NCBI RefSeq assembly: GCF_011682055.1
Contig: NZ_JAAQOM010000015.1
Location: forward strand, 124,001-188,000
Direction: 5' to 3'
Origin: Telluria antibiotica
GTDB taxonomy: Bacteria > Pseudomonadota > Gammaproteobacteria > Burkholderiales > Burkholderiaceae_D
Length of the DNA: 64,000 nt
Positions 51,256 through 60,668 of this stretch are shown here, in pieces. The first letter of the stretch is position 1; each line of letters starts with the position of its first letter. Position numbers and translations under genes: made by a program. The notes under the pieces were generated by a model. It was not told the DNA's origin, searched no databases, and saw only the letters and a program-made list of their open reading frames with translations.

Positions 51256-52260
51256 TCAGCCTTCGTCGCGCCAGCGGCGCATGCGCACTGCGGCGACCAG
51301 CATGGCCACGCCCAGCGCCACGCCGATCCAGGCATCGATGCCGGCCAGCGACAGGTAGGACTGCGACACGACACCGCTCATGTCGACGCCGTTCCCAGTC
51401 ATCGGCATGCCACCCAGCAGGTGGGGCTGGAACGTGAACCAGATGCCGGGGACGATGCCGGCCAGGATGCGGGCGACGACGTCGCCCGCGTAATGCGCCA
51501 GCAGCAGCGTCTGGCCGGAGAAGCTTTCGAGCGCGACATTGATCCACTTGATGACGATGAGCGCGACGACTGGTACGCCCACGGCCCACATGAACGGCTT
51601 CGATTTCGCCCAGCTCGACACGAGCATCAGCCAGCCCACGGTCGGCAGCGCCCACACGACGTACACGGGCAGCAGGGCGATGAGGCGCAGCGGCGACAAA
51701 TACAGGCCGGACGACGCCAGCAGCGACGGAAACAGGTTCAACCCCTGCGTGCTGAGTACCAGGCCGACGATGACGAGCTGGGCCAGCGAGGCGATGATGG
51801 CCAGCACGAGCGTGATGGCGGGCGCGACGACCATCGCCGTGACGGCCTTCGACACCACCGTCACCGGATCGGACACGGGCAGCGATTTCCAGAACAGGAT
51901 GCTGCGGTCGCGGCGCTCGTTGTACAGCGCGCCCAGGCAATAGGAAAACACGACGGCGGTCAGGATGGCGAACAGCGGCGCGCCCGCGCCCAGGTACATG
52001 CCGGTGGCGATCTTCGCCACCATCAGCTTCGTTTCCTCGGGCAGGATCTGGTCCAGGCGGGCATGGTGCAGCGTCTGCCCATTGATCGTCACGTGCGCGG
52101 GAATGCCGTGCTGCAGGATGCCGTAGGTAAACGTGCAGCTCATCAGCACGACGAGCGCCGCGCCGACGATCAGCGGTGCCCAGAACATCGAGCCCTTGTG
52201 TTCCCAGAACTCGCGCCGGAGCAGCCACTTCATCGTGTCGGTGTGTTTGTTAGTGTTCAT
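51256..52260 (-). CDS. ABC-2 type transporter permease
   Basis: A 334-residue integral membrane protein with about six helices, beginning WLLRREFWEHKGSMFWAPLI. The NERRDRSILFWKSLPVS cytoplasmic loop is typical of ABC-2 permeases. It probably exports or responds to an antibiotic or lipid. It overlaps the ATPase gene by 4 bp (52257-52260) and follows a GntR regulator of the YtrA type, so it is a GntR-ATPase-permease operon as in Bacillus ytr. The substrate is unknown. Confidence 0.87.
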   Translation of the reverse strand: MNTNKHTDTMKWLLRREFWEHKGSMFWAPLIVGAALVVLMSCTFTYGILQHGIPAHVTINGQTLHHARLDQILPEETKLMVAKIATGMYLGAGAPLFAILTAVVFSYCLGALYNERRDRSILFWKSLPVSDPVTVVSKAVTAMVVAPAITLVLAIIASLAQLVIVGLVLSTQGLNLFPSLLASSGLYLSPLRLIALLPVYVVWALPTVGWLMLVSSWAKSKPFMWAVGVPVVALIVIKWINVALESFSGQTLLLAHYAGDVVARILAGIVPGIWFTFQPHLLGGMPMTGNGVDMSGVVSQSYLSLAGIDAWIGVALGVAMLVAAVRMRRWRDEG

Positions 52261-53126
52261 GCGTAGGTTCCTTTCATCGTGGCGACGAACAGGTCGGCGA
52301 CGCTCGGATTGCGGGTTTCGCCGAGGGCGGCCAATTGCTGGCGCGACGCGCCGCCGGGGCCCGCGTCGAACAGCAGCACGGCCTTGCCGAAGACGGTGCG
52401 GCGGTCGATCGGTTGCAGCGCGTTGGCGGCGCTCAGTTTTTCTTGCGGCACCATGACTTCGATGTAGCGCTCGCCGATCTCTTCCATCGACGCGGCCAGC
52501 ACGATGCGGCCGTCGCGAATGAACATCAGGTCCGTCAGGATGTGCTCGACTTCCTCGACCTGGTGCGTCGTGATGACGATCGTCTTGTGCTCGTCAAAAT
52601 AGTCTTCCAGCAGGTTCTGGTAGAACTGCTTGCGGTAGATGATGTCGAGGCCAAGCGTTGGCTCGTCCAGCACGAGCAGCTTGGCGTCGATGGCCATCAC
52701 GAGCGCGAGGTGCAGCTGCACGATCATGCCCTTCGACATTTCCTTGACCTTCATCGACGGCTGCAGCTTCGTGTTCGCGAGATAGCGTTCGGCCTTCTCG
52801 CGGTTGAAGCGCGGATGCACGCCGGCCACGAAGTCGATGGCGTCGCGTACGCGCAGCCAGCGGGGCAGGATCGCGACGTCGGCGATGAAGCAGACGTCCT
52901 GCATCAGTTCGTCGCGGTGCGTGCGCGGGTCGAGGCCCAGCACCGACAACTGGCCTTCGAACGGGATCAGGCCCAGCGCGGCCTTCAACGTGGTCGTCTT
53001 GCCCGAGCCGTTCGGGCCGATCAGGCCGACGATGCGGCCGGCGGGGATCGTGAAGTCGATACCGTTCACGGCCGTGCGCTTGCCGTAGCGTTTCGTCAGG
53101 CTTTTCGCTTCGATGACGGCGCTCAT
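52257..53126 (-). CDS. ABC transporter ATP-binding protein (YtrB-like)
   Basis: A 289-residue ATPase with Walker A GPNGSGKTTT near residue 42, Walker B LLVLDEPTLGLD and the H-loop TTHQ. The signature loop reads MSKGMIVQLHLAL, a variant seen in YtrB-type exporters rather than the usual LSGGQ. A C-terminal extension follows. The ATG at 53126 overlaps the GntR stop (ATGA) and matches the family start, so upstream in-frame starts were rejected. It energises the permease encoded next. Confidence 0.9.
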   Translation of the reverse strand: MSAVIEAKSLTKRYGKRTAVNGIDFTIPAGRIVGLIGPNGSGKTTTLKAALGLIPFEGQLSVLGLDPRTHRDELMQDVCFIADVAILPRWLRVRDAIDFVAGVHPRFNREKAERYLANTKLQPSMKVKEMSKGMIVQLHLALVMAIDAKLLVLDEPTLGLDIIYRKQFYQNLLEDYFDEHKTIVITTHQVEEVEHILTDLMFIRDGRIVLAASMEEIGERYIEVMVPQEKLSAANALQPIDRRTVFGKAVLLFDAGPGGASRQQLAALGETRNPSVADLFVATMKGTYA

Positions 53127-53488
53127 TTCCCGCCTCCGACCGGTTCGCGCAGCAAGTGCTCGACGTTCAAGCCAAGGCGGCGGATCCGTTCCAGCATCGC
53201 CGGCCATTCCTCGCGCAGGAAGCGTTCCCTTTCGCTGGCGAGCAGTTTTTCGCTCGCGCCTTCCGTGACATACATACCGATCCCCCTTCGTTTTTCCACT
53301 AAGTTGTCGTCGACCAGTTCCTGGTAAGCCTTCGAGACCGTGATCGGATTCAGCTGGTATTCCGCCGCGATCTGGCGCACGGAGGGGAGCGGGTCCCCAG
53401 CCTTCAACGCGCCGTCGAGCATCATGCCGATCACCCTGTCCTTCAATTGCCGATAAATGGGCGAGTTGTCATTCCAGCCGATCGTCAT
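53123..53488 (-). CDS. GntR-family regulator (YtrA type)
   Basis: A 121-residue repressor. A winged helix-turn-helix (SPIYRQLKDRVIGMMLDG, then PLPSVRQIAAEYQLNPITVS) spans residues 8-65, followed by a short C-terminal dimer tail. The lack of a large effector domain defines the YtrA subfamily, which controls adjacent ABC transporters. It is first in the operon and 4-bp coupled to the ATPase. It probably binds the GGTGTT-N12-AACACC palindrome in its promoter. Confidence 0.9.
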   Translation of the reverse strand: MTIGWNDNSPIYRQLKDRVIGMMLDGALKAGDPLPSVRQIAAEYQLNPITVSKAYQELVDDNLVEKRRGIGMYVTEGASEKLLASERERFLREEWPAMLERIRRLGLNVEHLLREPVGGGK

Positions 53489-53556
53489 TGCCGGCCCCCT
53501 TTCGTCGTAGCGCAGTCCATGTCATGCCTGCCTCCGTGTTGGTGATGTGATGTTGT

Positions 53557-53597
53557 GGTGTTGTAGTGAAGTATAACACCTAGTCGAGCCGAGTCAA
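53557..53597 (-). promoter_or_regulatory. promoter and YtrA-type operator of the GntR-ABC operon
   Basis: On the minus strand TTGACT (53597-53592) and TATACT (53575-53570) are 16 bp apart, a good sigma70 promoter. GGTGTT-N12-AACACC (53580-53557) covers the -10. This fits autorepression by the GntR protein. The rest of 53489-53686 has no gene. Confidence 0.68.
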
Positions 53598-53686
53598 TAC
53601 GGAAGATGCCAAGGCGACCTAACAGGATTGACAGGGTATGGTCAGCGTTCGGAACGTGAGCCCGACCGGGCAGTCAAACGATCGGA

Positions 53687-54478
53687 TCAGGCCAGTTCGT
53701 GGCCGGCGAGGTCGACACGCAGGATGCGTCCGTCTTCGTCGATGGCGATCCAGCCGCCCCGGACGGGTTCCTCGTCGAGTTCCCAGTCGGGCAGCACGTA
53801 GCGCCGCATGCCGCCGGTCTCGTGCAGGGCAGGGCGGTGCGTGTGGCCGTGGATGATGACGTCGGTGTCGGTGTCCGCATGCAGCGCCGCGACGGCGGCC
53901 GCGTTGACGTCCATGATCTCGTACGATTTTTCCGCGTGCGCCGCGCGGCTGCCTTCGCGCAGTCCGGCGATGATCGCCTTGCGCTGCGCCAGCGGCATGG
54001 CGAGGAATTGTTGCTGCCACGCGGGGTCGCGCACCTGCGCGCGGAAGGCCATGTATTTGGTGTCGTCCGTGCACTGGGCGTCGCCGTGGACGAGCACGAC
54101 CCGGGTCTCGGCGCCCCCGCGGCCCGGGAACGTCGCGACGTGCGGTTCCGGCAGCAGCGTGAGGCCGGCCACTTCGGCGAAGCGGGTGCCGACGAGGAAA
54201 TCGCGGTTGCCGCCGAGCCAGTAGACGGCCGTGCCGCCGTCGCTCACGCGGCGCAGCGCGTCGACGACGCTGCGATTGAACGGGTCGTCGACGTCGTCGT
54301 CGCCGGCCCAGTATTCGAAGATGTCGCCGAGCAGATAGAGCCGCTCGGCATGCGCCGCGCGTTCGGCCAGGAAGCGGAAGAACGCCTCGGCCGTGCGCGG
54401 ATGGGACGCCTGCAGGTGCAGGTCGGAAATGAAGAGTGCGAGCAAGCGCGCGGGAGGAGTCATCGCTGGTGAGGTCAT
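53687..54478 (-). CDS. lpxH: UDP-2,3-diacylglucosamine diphosphatase LpxH
   Basis: A 263-residue calcineurin-like metallophosphoesterase of lipid A synthesis. It shows FISDLHLQ at residue about 16, LLGDIFEYWAGDD, GGNRDFLVG, LVHGDAQCTDD and VIIHGHTHRPA, the full set of metal-binding motifs. It cleaves UDP-diacyl-GlcN to lipid X. The first ATG is used; an ATG five codons later is equally possible. It is followed on the same strand by no close gene and lies 60 bp after ppiB. Confidence 0.93.
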   Translation of the reverse strand: MTSPAMTPPARLLALFISDLHLQASHPRTAEAFFRFLAERAAHAERLYLLGDIFEYWAGDDDVDDPFNRSVVDALRRVSDGGTAVYWLGGNRDFLVGTRFAEVAGLTLLPEPHVATFPGRGGAETRVVLVHGDAQCTDDTKYMAFRAQVRDPAWQQQFLAMPLAQRKAIIAGLREGSRAAHAEKSYEIMDVNAAAVAALHADTDTDVIIHGHTHRPALHETGGMRRYVLPDWELDEEPVRGGWIAIDEDGRILRVDLAGHELA

Positions 54479-54538
54479 CGTGTTACCAGGACGACCGCCG
54501 GGCGAACGTCCCGCGCGTCATGCCTGCCTGTTCGGGAA

Positions 54539-55033
54539 TTACTGGACGACTTCGACTTTCTCGATGATCACGTCGTCGTTCGGCACGTCCGAGTGCATGC
54601 CGGCGCGGCCCGTCTTGACCGTGTTGATCTGGTCGACGACGTCCTGGCCTTCGACGACCTTGCCGAACACGGCATAGCCCCAGCCGTCCTGGCCCGGGTA
54701 GTTCAGGAAGTCGTTGTTCTTCGTGTTGATGAAGAACTGGGCCGATGCGGAGTGCGGGGCCATCGTGCGGGCCATCGCGATCGTGTACTTGTCGTTCTTG
54801 AGGCCGTTCTTGGCTTCGTTCTCGACCGTCTGGTCGGCGGCTTTTTGCTTCATGCCCGGCTCGAAACCGCCGCCCTGAATCATGAAGTCCTTGATCACGC
54901 GGTGGAAGATGGTGTTCGCGAAGTGACCCTTGTTCACGTATTCCAGGAAGTTGGCAACGGTCTTCGGTGCCTTGTCGGCGTCCAGTTCGACCTTGATGTT
55001 GCCCTTGTTGGTGGTCATGAGTACGGTGGTCAT
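54539..55033 (-). CDS. ppiB: peptidyl-prolyl cis-trans isomerase, cytoplasmic PpiB type
   Basis: A 164-residue cyclophilin without a signal peptide: TTNKGNIKVELDADKAP at the N-terminus, IFHRVIKDFMIQGGGFEPG with the catalytic Arg, and SASAQFFIN. It catalyses proline isomerisation in folding. The start at 55033 gives the family beginning; the frame stays open to 55078 but adds nothing similar. An exported cyclophilin gene lies just upstream; the two are paralogues. Confidence 0.93.
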   Translation of the reverse strand: MTTVLMTTNKGNIKVELDADKAPKTVANFLEYVNKGHFANTIFHRVIKDFMIQGGGFEPGMKQKAADQTVENEAKNGLKNDKYTIAMARTMAPHSASAQFFINTKNNDFLNYPGQDGWGYAVFGKVVEGQDVVDQINTVKTGRAGMHSDVPNDDVIIEKVEVVQ

Positions 55034-55114
55034 GTTTGTGTCCTGTGATGGTTGGTGATGCCGCGGCTCCCGGCGCAAAGCGACGCTGGTTGCCGGGCCA
55101 GAATTGCGAGTTCG

Positions 55115-55732
55115 CTATTTTACTAGCTTATCGCCCTTGAGGATGGTCGCGGACTGGATCACGACGGGCGTCACGGGCACGTTTTCGAGCCCATGGATGT
55201 CGTCGACGACGACGCCCTTGATCTTGTCGACGACGTCCTGGCCTTTCACGACCTTGCCGAACACGGTATAGCCGGAGCCCTGCATGTTCGGATAGTCGAG
55301 GCCGGGATTGTCGACGACGTTGATGAAGAACTGGGAGGTGGCCGAGTCCGGATTCGATTCGCGCGCCATGGCGACGGAATATTTTTCGTTCGACAGCCCG
55401 TTGTTGGACTCGTTCTTGATCGGTTTGTTCGTCTTGCGGCCGTGGAACTGGGCGTCCATGCCGCCGCCCTGGATCATGAAGCCGTCGATCACGCGGTGGA
55501 AGATCGTGCCTTTGTAAAAGCCGGACTTCACGTACTTGAGGAAGTTGTCCACGGCGATCGGCGCCTTGTCGTGGTTCAGTTCCAGCACGATCTCGCCCAT
55601 CGACGTTTTCAGCGAGACTTGCGGTTCGGCGGCGAACGCGGCGGCGGACAGTGCCAGCGCGGCCAGGCCGGCGGCGAACCGGACGGCGAACCGGGTGGCG
55701 AGCGGGGCGCCGGGCGATTTCAGGACGTGCAT
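55115..55732 (-). CDS. ppiA: periplasmic peptidyl-prolyl isomerase PpiA
   Basis: A 205-residue exported cyclophilin. A signal peptide (FAAGLAALALSAAAFA) precedes VSLKTSMGEIVLELNHDKAP, FHRVIDGFMIQGGGMD and SATSQFFINVV. It assists periplasmic or outer-membrane protein folding. GAGAGGAAGC upstream of the ATG at 55732 fixes the start; the upstream in-frame region to 55945 is not coding. It is in tandem with ppiB (81 bp apart) and divergent from cysS. Confidence 0.93.
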   Translation of the reverse strand: MHVLKSPGAPLATRFAVRFAAGLAALALSAAAFAAEPQVSLKTSMGEIVLELNHDKAPIAVDNFLKYVKSGFYKGTIFHRVIDGFMIQGGGMDAQFHGRKTNKPIKNESNNGLSNEKYSVAMARESNPDSATSQFFINVVDNPGLDYPNMQGSGYTVFGKVVKGQDVVDKIKGVVVDDIHGLENVPVTPVVIQSATILKGDKLVK

Positions 55733-55980
55733 CGTAGCTTCCTCTCGGTGGATATAGCGCAAAGTGATGTCAAGGGTTTTGCAGAAAAATAAACCTAAGG
55801 CATATGCGGCCAGTCGGGATTTTATCAATGCTATACTTTGCGACGGACTGCCGATTCTATCAAAAAGAACAAGGTTCCCTGAAATCGCGGTCCTGACACT
55901 CCCGACGTGTATGCCCCGTCCCGGCATCGCCGCAAGGCTGCGCATCGAGCGTCATGCTCCAACCCTCTAGCAAACATCCG

Positions 55981-57378
55981 ATGAGCCAACTCAAGATCTA
56001 CAACACGCTCGCGCGTGACAAGCAGGTATTCGTTCCCCTTCAACCCGGCAAGGTCAACATGTATGTGTGCGGGATGACGGTGTACGACTACTGCCACGTT
56101 GGTCACGGCCGGATGATGATGGCGTTCGACGTCATCTACCGTTGGCTGAAGGCGTCGGGCTATGACGTCAAGTACGTCCGCAACATCACGGACATCGATG
56201 ACAAGATCATCAAGCGCGCCGTCGAGAATGGCGAAACTATGACGGCGCTAACGACCCGCTTCATCAAGGCGATGGACGAGGACACGGCCGCGCTGGGCAT
56301 CCTCCCGCCGGACGTCGCGCCGCGCGCGACGGACTACGTGCCGCAGATGCTGTCCATCATCGACAAGCTGGAAGCGAAGGAACTCGCCTACCAGGGCGCC
56401 GATGGCGACGTGAACTATGCCGTCCGCAACTTCCCCGGCTACGGCAAGCTGTCCGGCAAGTCGCTGGACGATTTGCGCGCCGGCGAGCGGGTGGACGTCA
56501 ACACGGGCAAGCGCGATCCGCTCGACTTCGTGCTGTGGAAGGCCGCGAAGGAATCCGAGCCGGACGAGGCGAAATGGAATTCGAAATGGGGCAAGGGACG
56601 CCCCGGCTGGCACATCGAGTGCTCCGCGATGTCGTGCGCCATGCTGGGCGAGCACTTCGACATCCACGGCGGCGGCGCCGACCTGCAGTTCCCGCACCAC
56701 GAGAACGAGATCGCGCAATCGGAAGGTGCGTTCGGCGCGCCGATGGCCAATTACTGGATCCATAACGGCTTCGTGCGCGTCGATAACGAGAAGATGTCCA
56801 AGTCGCTGGGCAATTTCTTCACGATCCGCGACGTGCTGAAGGAATACGATGCCGAAGTCATCCGCTTCTTCATCCTGCGCGCCCACTACCGCAGCCCGTT
56901 GAATTATTCGGACGTGCACATCGACGATGCGAAGGGCGCGCTGACGCGCCTGTACACGGCGCTGGCCGAGGTGGACGCGGGCAGCGAACCGGTTCAGGTC
57001 GACTGGGACGAGCCGCACGCGCAGCGTTTCCGCGAGGCGATGGACGACGATTTCAATACGCCGCTCGCGGTGGCCGAACTGTTCGACCTGGCGTCGGACG
57101 TCAACCGCAGCAAGTCGGTCGCGGCCGCGCGCCAGCTGAAAGCGCTGGCCGGCGTGCTGGGCCTGCTGGAGCGGAGCCCGCAAGCCTTCCTGCAGGCCGG
57201 CAGCCCCGGTACGGGCGGCCTGGACGAAGCCGATATCCTCGATGCCATCGCGCGCCGCGCGGCCGCCAAGAAGGCGCGCAACTTCGCGGAGGCGGATGCG
57301 ATCCGCGCCGAGCTGACGGCGGCCGGTGTCGTGCTTGAAGACAAGCCGGACGGCAGCACCAACTGGCGCCGCGCCTGA
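55981..57378 (+). CDS. cysS: cysteinyl-tRNA synthetase
   Basis: A 465-residue class I synthetase. The N-terminal zinc and HIGH-like region reads MYVCGMTVYDYCHVGHGR. GWHIECSAMSC carries zinc ligands and HHENEIAQSE follows. The KMSKS loop is exactly KMSKSLGNFFT. A DALR-like helical domain ends the chain. The ATG at 55981 (MSQLKIYNTL) gives the family start; an in-frame ATG at 55954 adds nine unlikely residues. It charges tRNA-Cys. Upstream a possible -10 TATACT lies at 55832. Confidence 0.96.
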   Translation: MSQLKIYNTLARDKQVFVPLQPGKVNMYVCGMTVYDYCHVGHGRMMMAFDVIYRWLKASGYDVKYVRNITDIDDKIIKRAVENGETMTALTTRFIKAMDEDTAALGILPPDVAPRATDYVPQMLSIIDKLEAKELAYQGADGDVNYAVRNFPGYGKLSGKSLDDLRAGERVDVNTGKRDPLDFVLWKAAKESEPDEAKWNSKWGKGRPGWHIECSAMSCAMLGEHFDIHGGGADLQFPHHENEIAQSEGAFGAPMANYWIHNGFVRVDNEKMSKSLGNFFTIRDVLKEYDAEVIRFFILRAHYRSPLNYSDVHIDDAKGALTRLYTALAEVDAGSEPVQVDWDEPHAQRFREAMDDDFNTPLAVAELFDLASDVNRSKSVAAARQLKALAGVLGLLERSPQAFLQAGSPGTGGLDEADILDAIARRAAAKKARNFAEADAIRAELTAAGVVLEDKPDGSTNWRRA

Positions 57379-57406
57379 CGCCAGCGCGCCCGGACCCATC
57401 ACGAGC

Positions 57407-58075
57407 ATGGCACTTTCCAAGGACCTCACGGGCGCCGTTCCCGCGCCGTCGGACGTTCAGCCTTCCGTCCCCCCGTACTGGGCGGAGGCGAAGGCCGAGC
57501 TCATGCGCCGCGACCGCATCATGAACAAGCTGATCCCGCAGTTCGGCGACATGCACCTGCGCGGCCATCCCGATCCGTTCACCACGTTGGCCCGCTCCAT
57601 CGTCGGCCAGCAGGTGACGGTCAAGGCCGCCGAGGTCGCCTGGACGAAGCTGCGCGAGCTGTGTCCGAAGATGACGCCGTCGCAGGTCATCAAGGTCGGC
57701 GCGGCGGACCTGGCCGGCTGCGGGCTGTCGAAACGCAAGACGGAATACATCCTCGACCTGGCCGACCATTTCAAGGCGAAGCGCGTCCATGCCGACCAGT
57801 GGTCGCAGATGGACGACGAAGCTGTCATCGCCGAGCTGGTCCAGATCCGCGGCATCACGCGCTGGACAGCCGAGATGTTTTTGATATTTAATCTGCTCAG
57901 ACCGAACGTCCTGCCCCTGGACGATTCCGGCCTGATCCAAGGTATCAGCCAGAATTATTTTTCCGGCGAACCCGTCTCGCGCAGCGATGCGCGCGAGGTG
58001 GCGGCGAACTGGGAACCCTGGCGCACCGTTGCCACATGGTATTTGTGGCGTAGCCTGGATCCGGTTCCGGTATAA
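57407..58075 (+). CDS. DNA-3-methyladenine glycosylase II (AlkA-like)
   Basis: A 222-residue helix-hairpin-helix DNA glycosylase of base-excision repair. FTTLARSIVGQQVTVKAAEV is typical of the AlkA/HhH-GPD fold. The hairpin LVQIRGITRWTAEMFLIF is followed by LPLDDSGL with the catalytic Asp. It lacks the C-terminal FeS cysteines of MutY/Nth. The start at 57407 is chosen because the region before it overlaps cysS. It is followed by accA on the same strand. Confidence 0.88.
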   Translation: MALSKDLTGAVPAPSDVQPSVPPYWAEAKAELMRRDRIMNKLIPQFGDMHLRGHPDPFTTLARSIVGQQVTVKAAEVAWTKLRELCPKMTPSQVIKVGAADLAGCGLSKRKTEYILDLADHFKAKRVHADQWSQMDDEAVIAELVQIRGITRWTAEMFLIFNLLRPNVLPLDDSGLIQGISQNYFSGEPVSRSDAREVAANWEPWRTVATWYLWRSLDPVPV

Positions 58076-58136
58076 AATAGCGCCCTTGCCGCCGCGTGGA
58101 CGATCTTCCGCGGCCACGAACACACCCGGAGGTACA

Positions 58137-59114
58137 ATGAGTAAAACAACTTTCCTCAGTTTCGAGCAGCCGATTGCCGAGCTCGATTCCAAGATCGAAG
58201 AGCTGCGCTTCGTGCAGGATGATTCCGCCGTCGACATCTCGGAAGAAATCGATCGCTTGGCCAAGAAGAGCCAGCAACTGACGAAAGACATCTATGCCAA
58301 GCTGACCCCTTGGCAGGTTTCCCAGATCGCCCGCCATCCGCAGCGTCCGTACACGATGGACTACGTGAACGCGATCTTCACCGATTTCCATGAGCTGCAC
58401 GGCGACCGTACCTTCGCCGACGACCAGTCGATCATCGGCGGGCTGGCCCGTTTCAACGGCCAGTCGTGCATGATCATCGGCCACCAGAAAGGCCGCGACA
58501 CGAAGGAACGCGCGGCGCGCAACTTCGGCATGCCGCGCCCGGAAGGCTATCGCAAGGCGATGCGCCTGATGAAGCTGGCCGAGAAATTCAATCTGCCGAT
58601 CTTCACGTTCGTCGATACGCCCGGTGCATTCCCCGGTATCGACGCGGAAGAACGCGGCCAGTCGGAAGCCATCGGCCACAACCTGTACGTGATGGCCGAA
58701 CTGAAAGTGCCGCTGATCGCCACGATCATCGGCGAAGGCGGCTCGGGCGGCGCGCTGGCGATCGCCGTCGGCGACGCCGTGCTGATGCTGCAATACGCCA
58801 CGTATTCCGTGATCTCGCCGGAAGGCTGCGCGTCGATCCTGTGGAAGACGTCGGAACGTGCGGCCGACGCGGCCGATGCCCTGGGCCTGACGGCGCACCG
58901 CCTGAAGGCGATGGGCCTGATCGACAAGATCGTCAACGAGCCGCTGGGCGGCGCTCACCGCGACCCGGCCCAGATGGCCCAGTTGCTGAAGCGCGCCCTG
59001 GCCGACACGCTGCGCCAGTTCCAGGGCATGAAGACGAAGGACCTGCTCGATGCCCGTCACGCCAAGCTGATGGCCTACGGCAAGTTCAAGGAAACGACGC
59101 CGCGCGAAGAGTGA
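58137..59114 (+). CDS. accA: acetyl-CoA carboxylase carboxyltransferase subunit alpha
   Basis: A 325-residue crotonase-fold subunit that with AccD transfers carboxybiotin CO2 to acetyl-CoA, the first step of fatty-acid synthesis. It shows FLSFEQPIAELDSKIEELR, GDRTFADDQSIIGG, GHQKGRDTKERAARNFG and GEGGSGGALAIAVGD. CCGGAGG precedes the ATG, an excellent ribosome site. A TATAAAAT stretch 60 bp upstream may be its -10. The stop overlaps the tilS start (GTGA). Confidence 0.97.
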   Translation: MSKTTFLSFEQPIAELDSKIEELRFVQDDSAVDISEEIDRLAKKSQQLTKDIYAKLTPWQVSQIARHPQRPYTMDYVNAIFTDFHELHGDRTFADDQSIIGGLARFNGQSCMIIGHQKGRDTKERAARNFGMPRPEGYRKAMRLMKLAEKFNLPIFTFVDTPGAFPGIDAEERGQSEAIGHNLYVMAELKVPLIATIIGEGGSGGALAIAVGDAVLMLQYATYSVISPEGCASILWKTSERAADAADALGLTAHRLKAMGLIDKIVNEPLGGAHRDPAQMAQLLKRALADTLRQFQGMKTKDLLDARHAKLMAYGKFKETTPREE

Positions 59115-60541
59115 GCCGTCGTCCCCACGGGCCGGGCGCCGCGTCCGGTGCGGCCGCCTCATTCGCGCAGGCCATCGAGGTCCTGCGCGCAGAATATCTC
59201 CCCGATGCGCTGCCCCCGGTCGCGGTCGCCCTCAGCGGCGGCCTCGACTCGATGGTCTTGCTGCGCCTCGCGCATGCGCACGGGCTCGACGTCCGTGCGC
59301 TGCACGTCCACCACGGCCTGAGTCCGAACGCGGATGCGTGGCGCGACCATTGCGCCGCCGCCGCCGCCGAGCTCGGTATTCCGTTCGACTGGCGAGCCGT
59401 CGTCGTCGCGAAAGGGAAGAGCGGCATCGAGGCGGCCGCCCGCAAGCTGCGCTATGCGGCGCTGGGCGAGATGTGCCGCGCCCACGGCGCCGGCGTGCTG
59501 CTGACGGCCCACCATCTCGATGACCAGGTCGAAACCGTGCTGCTGCAATTGCTGCGCGGCTCGGGCCCGGCCGGCCTGTCCGGCATGGACCCCGCCAACC
59601 GCGCGCCCGGCCTGCTGGGCGACGAACGCCTGGCGATGGCGCGCCCGCTGCTGGGCGTCGCGCGCGCCGACCTCGAAGCGTTTGCGCACGAGCAGGGTAT
59701 CGCCTGGGTCGAGGACGAATCCAATACCGACCCCCGCTATGCCCGCAACGCGTTGCGTCACCAGGTGATGCCGGCGCTGGCCGCCGCGTTTCCCGGCTAC
59801 CAGCAACGAGTCGCGCGCAGCAGCGCCCACACGCGCTCGGCCCAGCGCCTGCTGGACGAGCTGGGTGCGCAGGACCTGGCAACCTGCCTGGCGGGCGATG
59901 GGCTCGATCTCGTGCGCGTGCGCGCGTTGAGCCGCGACCGCATCGACAACCTGCTGCGTCACTGGTTCTCCGTGCGCCGCCTCGCGATGCCGTCGACGGC
60001 GTGGCTCGTGCAGATGGTGGCGCAGATCCTGTCCGCGCGCGACGACGCGCAACTGCTCGTGGAGCACCCGGACGTCGAGGTGCGGCGCCACCGCGACCAT
60101 CTGTTCCTCGTGCCGCGCCGGCCGCATCTGGCCGGCATGCGCGATCCCGACGACGCCGGCATCATCGAGAAGCATGCGCACGCGTTCCGCTGGCAGGGCG
60201 AGGCGTCCATCGCGTTTCCGGACTACGGCGGCGTGCTGCACTTCGACGCGGCCGAGCGCGGGTTCGATCCCGCCTGGCTGCGCGCGCAGGGCCTCGAGAT
60301 CGATTTCCGCAAGGGCGGCGAAAAACTCAAGCTGGCGCACAACCGGCCGTCGCGCAGCCTCAAGATGCATTACCAGGCGAGCGGCGTCCCGGCCTGGGAG
60401 CGGGGGCGCCTGCCCGTCGTGAATGCGGGGTTCGACTTGCTGTTCGCGGCGGGGCTCGGGATGGATTGCCGACACGTGACCGAGGGCCCGGGCCGCGTCG
60501 CGCTGCGTTGGGAAAGCGCGACGCCAGCCATCCCGGGTTAA
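59111..60541 (+). CDS. tilS: tRNA(Ile)-lysidine synthetase TilS
   Basis: A 476-residue ATP-pyrophosphatase that adds lysine to C34 of tRNA-Ile(CAU). The PP-loop motif VALSGGLDSMVLL is at about residue 42. ALHVHHGLSPNAD and LLTAHHLDDQVETVLLQLLRG follow, and the C-terminal domain contains IDFRKGGEKLKLAHN. The GTG start overlaps the accA stop (GTGA) and there is no ATG in a suitable place. accA-tilS coupling is usual in this order. Confidence 0.94.
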   Translation: MSRRPHGPGAASGAAASFAQAIEVLRAEYLPDALPPVAVALSGGLDSMVLLRLAHAHGLDVRALHVHHGLSPNADAWRDHCAAAAAELGIPFDWRAVVVAKGKSGIEAAARKLRYAALGEMCRAHGAGVLLTAHHLDDQVETVLLQLLRGSGPAGLSGMDPANRAPGLLGDERLAMARPLLGVARADLEAFAHEQGIAWVEDESNTDPRYARNALRHQVMPALAAAFPGYQQRVARSSAHTRSAQRLLDELGAQDLATCLAGDGLDLVRVRALSRDRIDNLLRHWFSVRRLAMPSTAWLVQMVAQILSARDDAQLLVEHPDVEVRRHRDHLFLVPRRPHLAGMRDPDDAGIIEKHAHAFRWQGEASIAFPDYGGVLHFDAAERGFDPAWLRAQGLEIDFRKGGEKLKLAHNRPSRSLKMHYQASGVPAWERGRLPVVNAGFDLLFAAGLGMDCRHVTEGPGRVALRWESATPAIPG

Positions 60542-60668
60542 TACCCTTTCCGTATTACCATATTCCTATTCCGTATAGATTTCGGCCCTTGACGGCTTGT
60601 GATTCCGCGCCGCAGCATGTAGAGTTAAAGGCTCATTTGATTTTTTACAAGCGGAAATCCCTTCAGTC

